Positions 6,704 through 15,209 of a stretch of 22,041 bases of DNA are shown here, one piece after another (the stretch's first letter is position 1; each line of letters opens with the position of its first letter). Position numbers and translations under genes: made by a program. The notes beneath the pieces are model-generated. The model saw only the letters and a list, made by a program, of their open reading frames with translations, searched no databases and had not been told where the DNA came from. Origin of the DNA: a virus; IMG/VR virus record IMGVR_UViG_3300032309_000806, positions 1 through 22,041 of that record; one strand, written 5' to 3'.

Positions 6704-8013
6704 TGAATGTCGATTTACAAGCCAACCCAAAGCAATACGATTTTTATATTCAAGCGATGGCAGCGGCACAAGGCGCGACAGAGAAGCGCAACTTACTTTA
6801 TGGTGGCGCAATTCGTGGTGGCAAGTCTTTTATTTGTGCCACGATCTGTTTGCGGTTGGCCTCAATGTATCCAAACAGCAAGTGGCATGTAATCCGTTCC
6901 GATTTTCCGAAGTTAGTAAAGACAATCATACCAACCTTCGAAAAGATTATCGATGGCTCACCACATTTTAGGTGGTCGCGCGATAAGTCAAACTACTTTT
7001 TAGAAAACACTAAGACCAAATCAAAGATATTCTTTATGGCTGAAAACATTAGCCATGACCCCGAACTTAACGCGTTTTTAGGACTTGAAACAAACGGTAT
7101 ATACTTTGAGCAAATTGAGGAGTTAAGTAAGAAACTTTGGAATATTGGCAGCTCACGCGTTGGCTCCTGGTATATTGATAAGATGCCAACCCCATTGATA
7201 TTAGCAACATTCAACCCAACGCAAACGTGGATTAAGGATGAGATACATATTCCGTATTTAAAAGGCGAATTAGGCCCAGAGTTTTATTATCAACTTGCTT
7301 TACCCGATGACAATGCATTCGTAACTGAAGAGCAGCGTAAAGTGTGGTCACGTATGGATGAGCGTTATAAGAGGCAGTTTATCGGTGGCGATTGGACAAA
7401 CTTCGACATGGATGGCAACCGTTGGGCATACGCTTATGATTCGACTAAACACCTTAAGCCCGTTGAACTAAACAAACAACTGCCCATCATACTTAGTTTC
7501 GATTTTAACCGCAATCCAATATGTTGCTCGGTGCTTCAAGTAATGCCGCCATCAACGATAAGAGTTAAGGAAACCATTAAGTTAGCCAATAGCGACATCT
7601 ATCAACTATGCGATGTGATTAAGTCTAAGTATGGCAATGCACTTTACCAAGTAACTGGCGATGCTTCAGGCAAGTCATCGAGTGCATTGGTGCAGGATAA
7701 CCTTAACTATTACGTTGTCATTCGGCAAAAGTTTAACCTCAGCAACAATCAAATGTTGGTGCCAAGCGTTAACCCATTGTTAGAAGACAACCGAATGCTT
7801 GTCAACTCACTTCTTGCGCGTGGTAATGTCGAACTTGACCCACAGTTTACTAAGGGATTACAATTCGATTTAGAAAACGTTGCTGTGTTGCCTGATGGAA
7901 CAATAAAGAAAACAGACCGAAACGACCCAACACAACAAGCCGATGCATTAGACACATTTCGTTATGCATGTAACACTTATCTAAAAAATTTCATATATTT
8001 GTCAAATGTTTAG
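6703..8013 (+). CDS. terL: Terminase large subunit
   Basis: A 436-aa DNA-packaging motor of normal length. The ATPase half shows Walker A GGAIRGGKS (34-42), a Walker B-like IYFEQIEEL (133-141, with the catalytic glutamate in EE) and a coupling motif ATFNPT (168-173). The nuclease half shows the acidic metal-binding residues of the RNase H-like fold: D267 in LSFDFNRNP, D320 in VTGDASGKS, and D414/D417 in ADALDTFRY. It cuts concatemeric DNA and drives it into proheads through the portal. Unusually, the portal gene is not next but lies about 9 kb downstream, after the tail block. All key residues are present. The glycosyltransferase gene downstream overlaps by 8 nt. Confidence 0.95.
   Translation: MNVDLQANPKQYDFYIQAMAAAQGATEKRNLLYGGAIRGGKSFICATICLRLASMYPNSKWHVIRSDFPKLVKTIIPTFEKIIDGSPHFRWSRDKSNYFLENTKTKSKIFFMAENISHDPELNAFLGLETNGIYFEQIEELSKKLWNIGSSRVGSWYIDKMPTPLILATFNPTQTWIKDEIHIPYLKGELGPEFYYQLALPDDNAFVTEEQRKVWSRMDERYKRQFIGGDWTNFDMDGNRWAYAYDSTKHLKPVELNKQLPIILSFDFNRNPICCSVLQVMPPSTIRVKETIKLANSDIYQLCDVIKSKYGNALYQVTGDASGKSSSALVQDNLNYYVVIRQKFNLSNNQMLVPSVNPLLEDNRMLVNSLLARGNVELDPQFTKGLQFDLENVAVLPDGTIKKTDRNDPTQQADALDTFRYACNTYLKNFIYLSNV
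7994..8001 (+). promoter_or_regulatory. Candidate -7 element before GT2-type gene
   Basis: TATATTTG matches TAnnTTTG and ends 4 nt before ATG 8006, the same spacing as the element at 4709-4716. It overlaps the last codons of the large terminase. No clear -33 box is found. It could give a leaderless transcript for the glycosyltransferase-methyltransferase pair, but chance matches to this degenerate motif are common in AT-rich DNA. Confidence 0.25.
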
Positions 8014-8614
8014 CGTAATTATACCTACGATGTGGCGAAGTCAACGCATCATAAATCTTGTTGAAGACCTATGCAACTGCGAATTTGTCGGTGAGATAAT
8101 CATAATTGACAACGATACAACAGAATACAGACCTTTACCGCTTAGCGCTAAGTATGACATACACTTAATGGCTGAAAACATTTACGTAAACCCCGCGTGG
8201 AATTATGGTGTTGAGCGCGCTAAGTATGACAACATATTAATCTGCAACGATGACATTAACTTTAATCCTGCATTCTTATCGATATTCAATGACAGTTTGC
8301 AGCACGTTGGCATTATCGGTATGGCATTTGAAAACTACCAACTAAAAAAGGATGCTAACATACATTTGAAATCAATGAAGCAACGCCCATACGGATGGGG
8401 ATGTATGATGTTGATGCATAAATCTAAATACGTTGCTATACCAGAAGACCTATTGATTGCAAATGGCGATGATTGGTTAGCGCAAAATTCAACGCCTTAC
8501 GAATTGCATGGATTAAGTATTCAATCCGAGATTAGCACCACATCACAACTGCCTGAATTCGGAATGATTCAGCACAATGACAATCAAACTTTCTTAACTA
8601 AATATAAAAAGTAA
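8006..8614 (+). CDS. GT2-like glycosyltransferase
   Basis: A 202-aa GT-A-fold glycosyltransferase. The N-terminus has the family-2 signature FSVIIPTMWR (2-11) and EIIIIDND (30-37). The NPAWNYGVERAKYDNILICN segment follows (62-81), leading to the NDD acidic motif (81-83), which would bind a metal and nucleotide sugar. A later RPYGWGCMMLMHKSKY segment resembles the acceptor-side region. At about 200 residues it is compact but appears complete. It overlaps terL by 8 nt and is coupled by TAATG to a methyltransferase, suggesting a two-enzyme unit making a methylated sugar or modifying the same target. The target could be virion protein, host glycan or DNA; nothing in the sequence decides this. Confidence 0.75.
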   Translation: MFSVIIPTMWRSQRIINLVEDLCNCEFVGEIIIIDNDTTEYRPLPLSAKYDIHLMAENIYVNPAWNYGVERAKYDNILICNDDINFNPAFLSIFNDSLQHVGIIGMAFENYQLKKDANIHLKSMKQRPYGWGCMMLMHKSKYVAIPEDLLIANGDDWLAQNSTPYELHGLSIQSEISTTSQLPEFGMIQHNDNQTFLTKYKK

Positions 8615-9141
8615 TGGCACACAGAGAACAAAGAGAATGGTGTGAGCTTGTAAAATACGCGCACGATGAATTCTTTGTCGGCACAAGCGTGTTAGACATC
8701 GGCTCACTTGACATTAATGGCAACAACCGTTACTTATTTGAGCAATGCAACTACACTGGTATCGATATCGGAGATGGCCCAAATGTTGATGTAGTTTGCA
8801 GCGGCCACTTGTTTAAGTCTAAAGATTTATTCGATATTGTAATTTCAACAGAGTGCTTTGAGCATGATGAGTATTGGCAACAAACGTTAAAGAATGTAAT
8901 CAATAACTTATTGAAAGATGGCGGTTTGTTTTTATTTAGTTGTGCGGCGCCAGGAAGACCCGAGCATGGAACAAAGCGCACAAGCCCAAAGGATTCACCT
9001 TTTACGAATGATTACTATCGCAACTTAAGCGAGGCCGATATTCGCAGCGTGTTAGATTGCGATGCGCTATTTTCAAATTATAAATTCAAAAGACGTATAG
9101 ACTTTCCACAAGATTTGTACTTTTACGGAATAAAAAAATAA
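8614..9141 (+). CDS. Class I SAM-dependent methyltransferase
   Basis: A 175-aa methyltransferase of the small-molecule/sugar type (Methyltransf_11-like). Motif I is VLDIGSLDINGNN (26-38), followed by the acidic strand YTGIDIGDG (47-55) that would bind the ribose of SAM. The LFDIVISTECFEH region (72-84) is motif IV/post-IV, and DGGLFLFSCAAP is motif VI. There is no DPPY or NPPF motif, so a DNA base methyltransferase is unlikely. The gene starts in the TAATG stop of the GT2-like gene, so the two are probably translated together and may act in one pathway. It may methylate a transferred sugar or a virion or host component. Confidence 0.8.
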   Translation: MAHREQREWCELVKYAHDEFFVGTSVLDIGSLDINGNNRYLFEQCNYTGIDIGDGPNVDVVCSGHLFKSKDLFDIVISTECFEHDEYWQQTLKNVINNLLKDGGLFLFSCAAPGRPEHGTKRTSPKDSPFTNDYYRNLSEADIRSVLDCDALFSNYKFKRRIDFPQDLYFYGIKK

Positions 9142-9144
9142 AAC

Positions 9145-9504
9145 ATGAGCATACTTAATTGTTTAACAAGCTACACCCAAGATGTAAGCGGCTGCGCTGA
9201 GGTATTAGAATTCAGTTCACCCACATTCACAAACGATACTAACTACGTTATTAAGTTTACCTATTCTAATGGATGGGTGCTTAAAAAAGATGTAACAAGC
9301 GGCCTATACGATGCAGTCATTGAAATGAACAACAACGGATTCTGGAACATTGGCACTGGCATCGTAAAGGTTGAGATTTTAAATGGCTGCGATGTCACAA
9401 ATTTTGATATTTGCGGGACAGTTTATTCATCGATTACACTTAACTTCATAAACATAACTGAAGATGATACTATTGCCATTATCCCTTGCCCTTGTCCTGA
9501 ATAG
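9145..9504 (+). CDS. Hypothetical protein, probable virion-associated, Cys-containing
   Basis: A 119-aa protein, unrecognised, with predicted beta-strand character (VIKFTYSNGWVLKKDV, YDAVIEMNNNGFW, GIVKVEIL). It has six cysteines, including a terminal PCPCPE. It begins 3 nt after the methyltransferase and precedes the small genes leading to the tape measure. This position and the beta-rich composition suggest a small tail or decoration protein. No major tail tube protein is obvious in the window, and this is one place where a divergent one might hide, though it is short for that role. The end overlaps the start of the next gene by 41 nt. Confidence 0.6.
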   Translation: MSILNCLTSYTQDVSGCAEVLEFSSPTFTNDTNYVIKFTYSNGWVLKKDVTSGLYDAVIEMNNNGFWNIGTGIVKVEILNGCDVTNFDICGTVYSSITLNFINITEDDTIAIIPCPCPE

Positions 9505-9754
9505 TTTCGCTTGTTTAGGTGTTCATTGCCTAACGCGTGAGGGTATGTTATTAGAGCAAATAGCAAACTATATCCGCCATTATGTTGGAGAATTTTGGAG
9601 CAAACCATTGTTCGACTGCCCGCCTTGTATGGCATCTGTGTGGGGTTTAATGGGTTGGTTATATTTTGTAACCGACTTGCATTTGCTACCTTACTTACTT
9701 ATCCTATGTGGATTAAACGCGTTAACATCTAAAATGTATTACCATGGAGATTGA
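9464..9754 (+). CDS. Small membrane protein with CPPC motif
   Basis: A 96-aa protein with a hydrophobic N-terminal segment (residues 1-19, LPLSLALVLNSFACLG) and one or two further membrane segments in residues 57-90. Between them lie LTREGMLLEQIANYI and SKPLFDCPPCMASVWGLMGW. The TREGM and KP.F.CPPCMAS pattern recalls small membrane proteins seen in Bacteroidota phages upstream of the tape measure; this comparison is from memory. The Cys pair could be redox-active or bind metal. The upstream start at 9464 is preferred because it includes the first membrane segment, although it overlaps the previous gene by 41 nt. A holin-like role is possible but unsupported. Confidence 0.65.
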   Translation: MILLPLSLALVLNSFACLGVHCLTREGMLLEQIANYIRHYVGEFWSKPLFDCPPCMASVWGLMGWLYFVTDLHLLPYLLILCGLNALTSKMYYHGD

Positions 9755-9944
9755 AGATGCACATAAGTTTCTACTATCACTTGGCTACACTTACACTGGT
9801 CAAACGTGCGGGTGTGGAGGCAGCGCAAAGAAGCGCACGTATAATAAAGTAGACAATAAAGTAATAATTAATCTGAGAACTAAACAATACATACACAACA
9901 ATGAACTTCCGAAACCTATTCAAGAACTCGCCACCAACTTATAA
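9744..9944 (+). CDS. Small hypothetical protein with CGCGG motif
   Basis: A 66-aa basic protein starting in the last codons of the membrane protein gene (11-nt overlap) and overlapping the next gene by 44 nt. It has an N-terminal helix (EDAHKFLLSLGY), then TCGCGGSAKKRTY, in which C-x-C-G-G sits beside basic residues, and a C-terminal strand/helix region (KVIINLRTKQYIHNNELP). The two cysteines alone cannot make a full zinc site, but dimerisation could. It lies just before the tail chaperone and tape measure, so a tail assembly role is plausible. No family is recognised. Confidence 0.6.
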   Translation: MEIEDAHKFLLSLGYTYTGQTCGCGGSAKKRTYNKVDNKVIINLRTKQYIHNNELPKPIQELATNL

Positions 9945-10491
9945 ATCTGAATTTCCGCTTGAATTCGCGTTCAAGTGTGGAGGCGTTGACTACTTTGAGT
10001 TTGTCGATAAAAATAACTTACCTTATGAGCGTGGGTTAGAAGCGTTGACATTTTACCAAGAAATGCAGAACGGTGTCACAAACGATTACATTAAGAATTA
10101 TAACGCGGCAATGAGCAAGTTGTTAAGTAATCCAAAGAAAATTAACCTCAACGAAATCATTAAACTGCAAATGCGATTTGAGGAGCGTTGTAACTTCATT
10201 ATAAGCAAGGATATAATTTATAAGGTTGCTTCGGTTGCATTTGTGGATAAAAGTGAGCCATTGACACGTTATGACTTTAAGGCCAACGAAAAAAAGATAA
10301 AGAACTGGAAAGAGAATGCGGGCGATAGTTTTTTTTTGTCAATGCCAATAAAGAAATTAGTTCCGTTTTTAGCGAAGTCAGGCGACACTTCCCTGACGTA
10401 TTTGGCGATAGTGGAAAAAGTCGAGCAGATTCAACGGGATATAGTTTCGTTACAGACATTAGGGATGGAATTGCAAGCCGAGAAAGATTAA
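9901..10491 (+). CDS. Probable tail assembly chaperone
   Basis: A 196-aa soluble, largely helical protein directly upstream of the tape measure gene, where siphophages encode the G/GT tail assembly chaperones. It has an N-terminal FPLEFAFKCGGVDYFEF region, a GLEALTFYQEMQNG helix, a central NEIIKLQMRFEERCNFIIS segment, and a C-terminal KKLVPFLAKSG...AIVEKVEQIQRDIVSLQTLG helix. Identification rests on position and size, not on a known motif. A run of nine T (10329-10337) in the gene and an open minus-one frame reaching 10610 raise the possibility of a frameshifted longer form, as in lambda G/GT. The start is set by ATG 9901, which overlaps the previous gene by 44 nt. Confidence 0.6.
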   Translation: MNFRNLFKNSPPTYKSEFPLEFAFKCGGVDYFEFVDKNNLPYERGLEALTFYQEMQNGVTNDYIKNYNAAMSKLLSNPKKINLNEIIKLQMRFEERCNFIISKDIIYKVASVAFVDKSEPLTRYDFKANEKKIKNWKENAGDSFFLSMPIKKLVPFLAKSGDTSLTYLAIVEKVEQIQRDIVSLQTLGMELQAEKD

Positions 10492-10610
10492 AGATTACCG
10501 TATTAAAATATTTACCCGCGAATTATCAAATTAATTTACTAAATTTGTGGGATTTCTTTTTCTTTGCTAATGAGGCAAAGAAGCCACAACCAAAAACGCC
10601 TAAAAAGTAA
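10329..10610 (+). other. Open minus-one frame: possible frameshift extension of tail chaperone
   Basis: Relative to the chaperone frame, the minus-one frame is open from just after TAG 10326-10328 to TAA 10608-10610. It has no ATG or GTG, and its only TTG is at 10545. The part beyond the chaperone stop (10491-10607) reads KITVLKYLPANYQINLLNLW, then DFFFFANEAKKPQPKTPKK, with ordinary codons. It ends in a TAATG junction like those between real genes here. A canonical T_TTT_TTT heptamer (10329-10335) lies in the chaperone frame; slipping there would give about 236 aa. In the overlap, however, the chaperone frame has the more natural codons, so slipping may occur nearer 10488, where no canonical heptamer is seen. 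Alternatively a 21-aa peptide starts at TTG 10545. Confidence 0.4.
10540..10582 (+). promoter_or_regulatory. Candidate -7 element and hairpin before tape measure gene
   Basis: The 125-nt gap at 10492-10616 holds TAAATTTG (10540-10547), a match to TAnnTTTG without a convincing -33 box. It also holds a perfect 8-bp hairpin, TTCTTTGC (10560-10567) / GCAAAGAA (10575-10582), with the loop TAATGAG. The hairpin is not followed by a T-tract, so it is not a normal terminator. It could affect translation of the tape measure or stimulate frameshifting only if the slip site were close, which it is not. Confidence 0.3.
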
Positions 10611-10616
10611 TGGCAG

Positions 10617-12983
10617 TTGGAAAATGTAATAATTAAATTCGTTGCAGACACATCAGGACTTGAGCCTGCGATTAAGCAACTTGAATTACTTGGTAAAATT
10701 AGCAAAGATGATGCGGCCGCGTTTGCGCAAGTAAACAATGAGCAAAAAGAATTCATTCAAAACTTAAATAAATCCACAACTGAAATGGGCAAACTGTCCA
10801 ACGAAGTCGATGGACTTATGGCCGAGATTCAAGCGGGTGTGATGGAGGGATTCGCCGACCATTTGGCTGAGGTAACGAAAGAAACTAAGCAAGCGGGTGG
10901 TGGCTTCAAATCAATGAAGCAAGAGTTGAAAGAATTAAAGGCGCAGATTAGTAGTGGGTCATTAGGCGAAAAGGAATTAAGAGAAGCCACAAAACGCGCC
11001 GCAGAACTACAAGATAAGATTGGCGATGTCAACGATAAGGTTAAGGCATTAGCGAGCGACACAAAGCGAATAGATGCGGTTGTAACTGCGTTTAGAGGAA
11101 TAGCGGCAGCGGCTTCGGTTGCTGCGGGTGCTGCTTCATTGTTTGGAAGTGAGAACGAAAAGTTAACTAAGACATTAGCGCAAGCCCAAGGCGCAATGGC
11201 ATTGTTGCAAGGTGTTCAAGAATTGGCAAACATTGCTACAACTGAGGGCGCATTGAGAACAATGGTGTTGGATGGGGCGCAAAAAACCGCTGCGGTTAGT
11301 GCCAGGTTAATGGGTACAAGTATAGCAGGAGCAACTGCGGTTGCAACTGCAGGAGTTAGCTTGTTAGTTATTGGTTTGGTTGCGCTTGTATCTTATCTAA
11401 ATGATACAAGTGATGATGTTGAATCCTTTAATAAAAAAATAGCTAATATAGGTAATGATGAGGGTAGTATTGCAAATACGCGTGCAAGAATTGAGTTAAT
11501 TCGTAAAGGATTATCAGATGAAACAAATCTAAGATTAGATGCATTAACTGCAAGAAACAAAGTTCAAAAGCAATTTGAAATAGAATTTCGTAAAGATATA
11601 CAAACACTTGATGAAGCTTTTAATGCACTATCAAGTGAGGATAAAATAAGTCAAAATTCAAAATATCAAGCCGAGCGAAAAAAGTTACAAGATCGAGTTA
11701 ACAAAGATTTTGCACTTGCTGAAAAGGTTTATAATCAAGAGATAGCGGATATTAACAAGTCGGCTGCCGATGCTAAGTTAAAAAAACAACAAGAAGTTAG
11801 CAAAAAAGTTGTAGATAATAAAAAAACAGAATCAAAAGATTTAAAAAAAGAGGAAGAATTAAGATTGCGTGAGGAAATAGCAGCTAATCAAATAGCTTTG
11901 GAATCTTCCACATCTATTGATGACCAAGCATTTTACTTTAAAAAAATAACTGAATTAAAAAAAGACCAAGTAAGGTTAACTGGCGATTTAACTGATAGCG
12001 AATTAATATTAAAGAATGAGCAGTTTGACAAAGAATATGATGCATTTGTTAGGATGTTGGTGGATAAAAAATACGCGCAAGATGACTATTACGATGCAGA
12101 TTTAGAAGCATGGGCAGCAGCAGAACAAGCAAAGTTAGATGCAGCAAAAGAAGCCGCAGATAAGAAAGCCGCATATGATAAAGAAAAAATTAAGGCATAC
12201 ACTGACTTAGCTATATCTTCAGCACAAACTATTTCCGACACAATCTTCACAATTAACCAACAAAATAGAGATGCCGAAACCGCATCAATATTAGAGTCAC
12301 TTAGCATGCGTAAAGATGCCGAGTTGGCAAAAAAGAATTTAACAGATGCGCAACGCTTACAGATTGAGGAAAGATACGCACAACAAGAAGCCGAAATCAA
12401 AACACGCGCATGGGAGGCACAAAAACAAGCGGCAACAATGCAAGCGATAATCAATGGAGCTTTAGCAATCGGTAACATACTTGCAACAGTTCCAGGTGGG
12501 CCATTAAATCCTGCAACGATAGCATCGTTAGCAGCCGCAGCCATAGCAACGGGCGCACAAATAGCTGTAATTCAAAACGCACAACCGCCAAAGTTTGCCG
12601 ATGGTGGTATGGTAGGCGGTCAATTGCATTCAAGTGGAGGCACATTGATAGAGGCTGAGCGAGGCGAATACGTAATCAATAGACAATCAACCTCAGACTA
12701 TTTGCCATCGTTAAAGGTGCTTAATAGCGGCGAAGTTGAGCCTACATTCGCAAACAATATCTTAACTGCATTAGCCAACGGAACATTCGACCTTGCGGCA
12801 CAATTTCAAACCAAACAAAGTGCAAATAGTAATGGCATAAACTACGATAAGTTAGACCGCATTATGGCAAAGCACAAATCGAATTTAAATGTCAATATTG
12901 ATGAGCAAGGATTAACAACTTTTTTATTGAAAGAAAATAGCCGCGTTGAATTTAGAAACAAAAAAATGAGATACAAAGCATGA
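10617..12983 (+). CDS. Tape measure protein
   Basis: A 788-aa tail tape measure protein, which sets tail length and travels in the tail tube lumen. It is helical throughout: coiled-coil regions at about residues 30-150 and 340-600, hydrophobic segments near 159-176 and 236-261, and another at about 613-655. Near residue 661 it has the common late motif FADGGMVGG..HSSGGTLIEA, then GEYVINR. By the rule of about 0.15 nm per residue the tail would be roughly 115-120 nm. As written the frame opens with TTG 10617 (TTG GAA AAT GTA). The TAATG junction 7 nt upstream lies in another frame, so the start is doubtful. The middle (about 11400-11760) is more AT-rich, about 30% G+C by hand count. It overlaps the next gene by 4 nt (ATGA). 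Confidence 0.85.
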   Translation: MENVIIKFVADTSGLEPAIKQLELLGKISKDDAAAFAQVNNEQKEFIQNLNKSTTEMGKLSNEVDGLMAEIQAGVMEGFADHLAEVTKETKQAGGGFKSMKQELKELKAQISSGSLGEKELREATKRAAELQDKIGDVNDKVKALASDTKRIDAVVTAFRGIAAAASVAAGAASLFGSENEKLTKTLAQAQGAMALLQGVQELANIATTEGALRTMVLDGAQKTAAVSARLMGTSIAGATAVATAGVSLLVIGLVALVSYLNDTSDDVESFNKKIANIGNDEGSIANTRARIELIRKGLSDETNLRLDALTARNKVQKQFEIEFRKDIQTLDEAFNALSSEDKISQNSKYQAERKKLQDRVNKDFALAEKVYNQEIADINKSAADAKLKKQQEVSKKVVDNKKTESKDLKKEEELRLREEIAANQIALESSTSIDDQAFYFKKITELKKDQVRLTGDLTDSELILKNEQFDKEYDAFVRMLVDKKYAQDDYYDADLEAWAAAEQAKLDAAKEAADKKAAYDKEKIKAYTDLAISSAQTISDTIFTINQQNRDAETASILESLSMRKDAELAKKNLTDAQRLQIEERYAQQEAEIKTRAWEAQKQAATMQAIINGALAIGNILATVPGGPLNPATIASLAAAAIATGAQIAVIQNAQPPKFADGGMVGGQLHSSGGTLIEAERGEYVINRQSTSDYLPSLKVLNSGEVEPTFANNILTALANGTFDLAAQFQTKQSANSNGINYDKLDRIMAKHKSNLNVNIDEQGLTTFLLKENSRVEFRNKKMRYKA

Positions 12984-15208
12984 ATTGGAAGTTTACATTA
13001 ATAGACAGTTCAAGTGTTTCGACCGTTGTTGAATCGCCAGTTGGGTGGAATGGTATTGGTGGCAACTTAACGCGCAACATTGTGCATCATGGCATCAATA
13101 TAAACATTTCAACTGATTCATTCGAATGGGTTGGTGAGGCTTATGATTTGCTTTATACCGAGTATCAAACGAATGGCGCCAATGGTCAATACCAGGTGCA
13201 AATAGATTACGAATGTGCCGAGGGCGATGGATATACAAACTATTTTATAGGTGCATTTGATTTTAATACATTTGAAAGACAATGTTCGGATTATTGTTTT
13301 ATAAAGTTAAGCGTTACAGCATCGAAGTGCACAGATGTGTTTATGAGTAGAATGGGCCAAGATGTTGACATTTTAACTACACAAAACTTTGATGGGGAAA
13401 CCATAAGCCCTATGAGTTATACTACTTTAAACATTGAGGGCCAGAATATATTGTTGCAAAACAAAGCAAACAATGTAGATAGTGAAACATTTAATGAAAC
13501 CTCAACCGATTTAAGTGGATTAACTGGCAATAGATATTATGATATTCCATTATTTTTGCCTAATAATCCATTAGCTGAGATGGGCAATATTGAAAGTGGC
13601 TCACCCGCTTGGAATGTTAACAATGTTTCTCCCGTAATTGTAGCTAAAAACGGAGCTTTAGACAACATAGTTTTTCCTTTAGCAGATGGCGAAAGTGATT
13701 TTGAAAACTACTTTCAATTTATGTATCTTTATGAGCCAGGCAATAATGATTGTGTAAATGATTTATCTATTGAATGGGTTGCAAAAGGAACATTTGAAAT
13801 TACACCTAATTACAATGGTAATGCAACAATAGTACTAAGGGCTAACAAACGCAATCCAATTACAAACGCTGATTTTGATGACTTAGGTACTGTTACAATA
13901 GCTACAACTGCAACACTAACAAATGGGGTAACTTTATCAATACCATTTGATGAAACATTTACTGGAACAACACCACAACCTTTGCCAAATAGCTATATTT
14001 CTTTTGTTTGGCATATTACAATTTTTAAATCAACTGCAAGCGCAGTAGATACAACTAATTTTGTTGTTGCTTATGATACTTTAACAAATTTTTATATGTA
14101 TTCAGATAGTGCTTGCCCGCCATCTGTTACGCGTTCAGTTCCATTGCCTGACTTGTTAGAGTTTTTACCGGCTGCATACATGGACACAGATTGTCCATTG
14201 TTAGAGATTGAGGCTGAGTTAAGAGATTGTTTAGATAGATATTCAATAACTAAGGGCTCATTTTTACGTGATGTAACTCAGCCAAGTGTACCAAAATTAT
14301 TTACATCATACGAGTATTTATTTGAGCAATGCCGCAAAATATTTAACATCGGTTGGGGGTTTGATAATAACGAAACTGAATTAAAGATTGCACGTATTGA
14401 GCACTTTTATAAATCAACAATAGTTGTTGATGTGGGGTTGGTTGACAAAGCTATATTTACAACCGCAAAAGATTTGATTTATGGAACGATAATGGTTGGT
14501 TATAACAAGTGGGAAGCCGAAGAGTATAACGGGCTTGATGAGATGAATACCGAGCGACAATATCGCAGAAACATCGACTCAAATCCAACCGAGTTAGACC
14601 TAATGGCCGATATCATAAGCGCAGGTTATACTATTGAAGTAACACGCAGAAAAAACCAAGCAACAACGGGCACGAGTGACTGGCGTTATGATGATGATTT
14701 GTTTATTATAAATTCAGAAACTATAGATGGTTTTTTATTTGCAATAAGAGGCATTGATAATGGAGCTGCAAACATCTATTCTCCTGCAACACGAATGAAC
14801 TACGTGCTTACACCAGTGCGCAACTTGTTGAGGTGGTTTAAATCAATTGCCGCAGCTACACCGATAGCGACAAATGAATCGCAAATCTTTACAAGTGGAA
14901 CGGGTAACTACATTGCAACGGGTGAAATGACCGCAACTTGTCAAATAGAAAACCAACCTATAACCGAAAACGCAACGATAAGCACTGCGATAATGGGCAA
15001 TGTATATTATGAAACACCAATTTGGAAAACTGAATATGTGACCTTTACTGCTCCGTTTTCGATGGCAGACTTTGAAGATGTTAAAGTAAATCCTTATGGT
15101 GCAATTCGATTTAGATGCTCAGACACTTACTACATTGGTAACATTGTTGAAATTAATCACAATCCAAACGAGGGATTAGCAGAATTTAAACTTTTAATTA
15201 GAAGATAA
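12980..15208 (+). CDS. Large tail protein (baseplate/tail hub candidate)
   Basis: A 742-aa protein directly after the tape measure, where siphophages place distal tail and tail-hub proteins. It starts MNWKFTLIDSSSVSTVVESP and shows beta-rich, Cys-containing N-terminal sequence (YECAEGDGYTNYFIGAFDFN). A middle Asn/Thr-rich region of about residues 150-390 may be exposed. The C-terminal part (about 400-742) is more conserved-looking: LRDCLDRYSITKGSFLRDVT, LFEQCRKIFNIGWGFDNNET, EYNGLDEMNTERQYRRNIDS and a final NPNEGLAEFKLLIRR. It probably forms the tail tip or adsorption hub. No enzymatic motif (peptidase, lysozyme) is visible. Assignment rests on position, size and composition, not on a named domain. 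Confidence 0.6.
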   Translation: MNWKFTLIDSSSVSTVVESPVGWNGIGGNLTRNIVHHGININISTDSFEWVGEAYDLLYTEYQTNGANGQYQVQIDYECAEGDGYTNYFIGAFDFNTFERQCSDYCFIKLSVTASKCTDVFMSRMGQDVDILTTQNFDGETISPMSYTTLNIEGQNILLQNKANNVDSETFNETSTDLSGLTGNRYYDIPLFLPNNPLAEMGNIESGSPAWNVNNVSPVIVAKNGALDNIVFPLADGESDFENYFQFMYLYEPGNNDCVNDLSIEWVAKGTFEITPNYNGNATIVLRANKRNPITNADFDDLGTVTIATTATLTNGVTLSIPFDETFTGTTPQPLPNSYISFVWHITIFKSTASAVDTTNFVVAYDTLTNFYMYSDSACPPSVTRSVPLPDLLEFLPAAYMDTDCPLLEIEAELRDCLDRYSITKGSFLRDVTQPSVPKLFTSYEYLFEQCRKIFNIGWGFDNNETELKIARIEHFYKSTIVVDVGLVDKAIFTTAKDLIYGTIMVGYNKWEAEEYNGLDEMNTERQYRRNIDSNPTELDLMADIISAGYTIEVTRRKNQATTGTSDWRYDDDLFIINSETIDGFLFAIRGIDNGAANIYSPATRMNYVLTPVRNLLRWFKSIAAATPIATNESQIFTSGTGNYIATGEMTATCQIENQPITENATISTAIMGNVYYETPIWKTEYVTFTAPFSMADFEDVKVNPYGAIRFRCSDTYYIGNIVEINHNPNEGLAEFKLLIRR

Positions 15209-15209
15209 A

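Noticed and set aside
6606-6971. 121-residue plus-strand frame across the terminase subunit junction
   Set aside because: Overlaps both terminase genes in another frame; composition is not protein-like and both terminase genes are clearly recognised.
8614-9141. Methyltransferase considered as a DNA-modifying (anti-restriction) enzyme
   Set aside because: No DPPY/NPPF-type catalytic motif and no target-recognition domain; the sequence fits small-molecule or sugar methyltransferases.
10290-10296. A_AAA_AAG heptamer in the chaperone frame, a textbook minus-one slippery site
   Set aside because: A slip here meets TAG at 10326-10328 after about ten codons, before the long open minus-one frame, so it cannot explain that extension.
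12089-12544. 151-residue minus-strand frame inside the tape measure gene
   Set aside because: Ala/Ser/Cys-rich shadow of repetitive helical tape measure codons; no independent start context or promoter.
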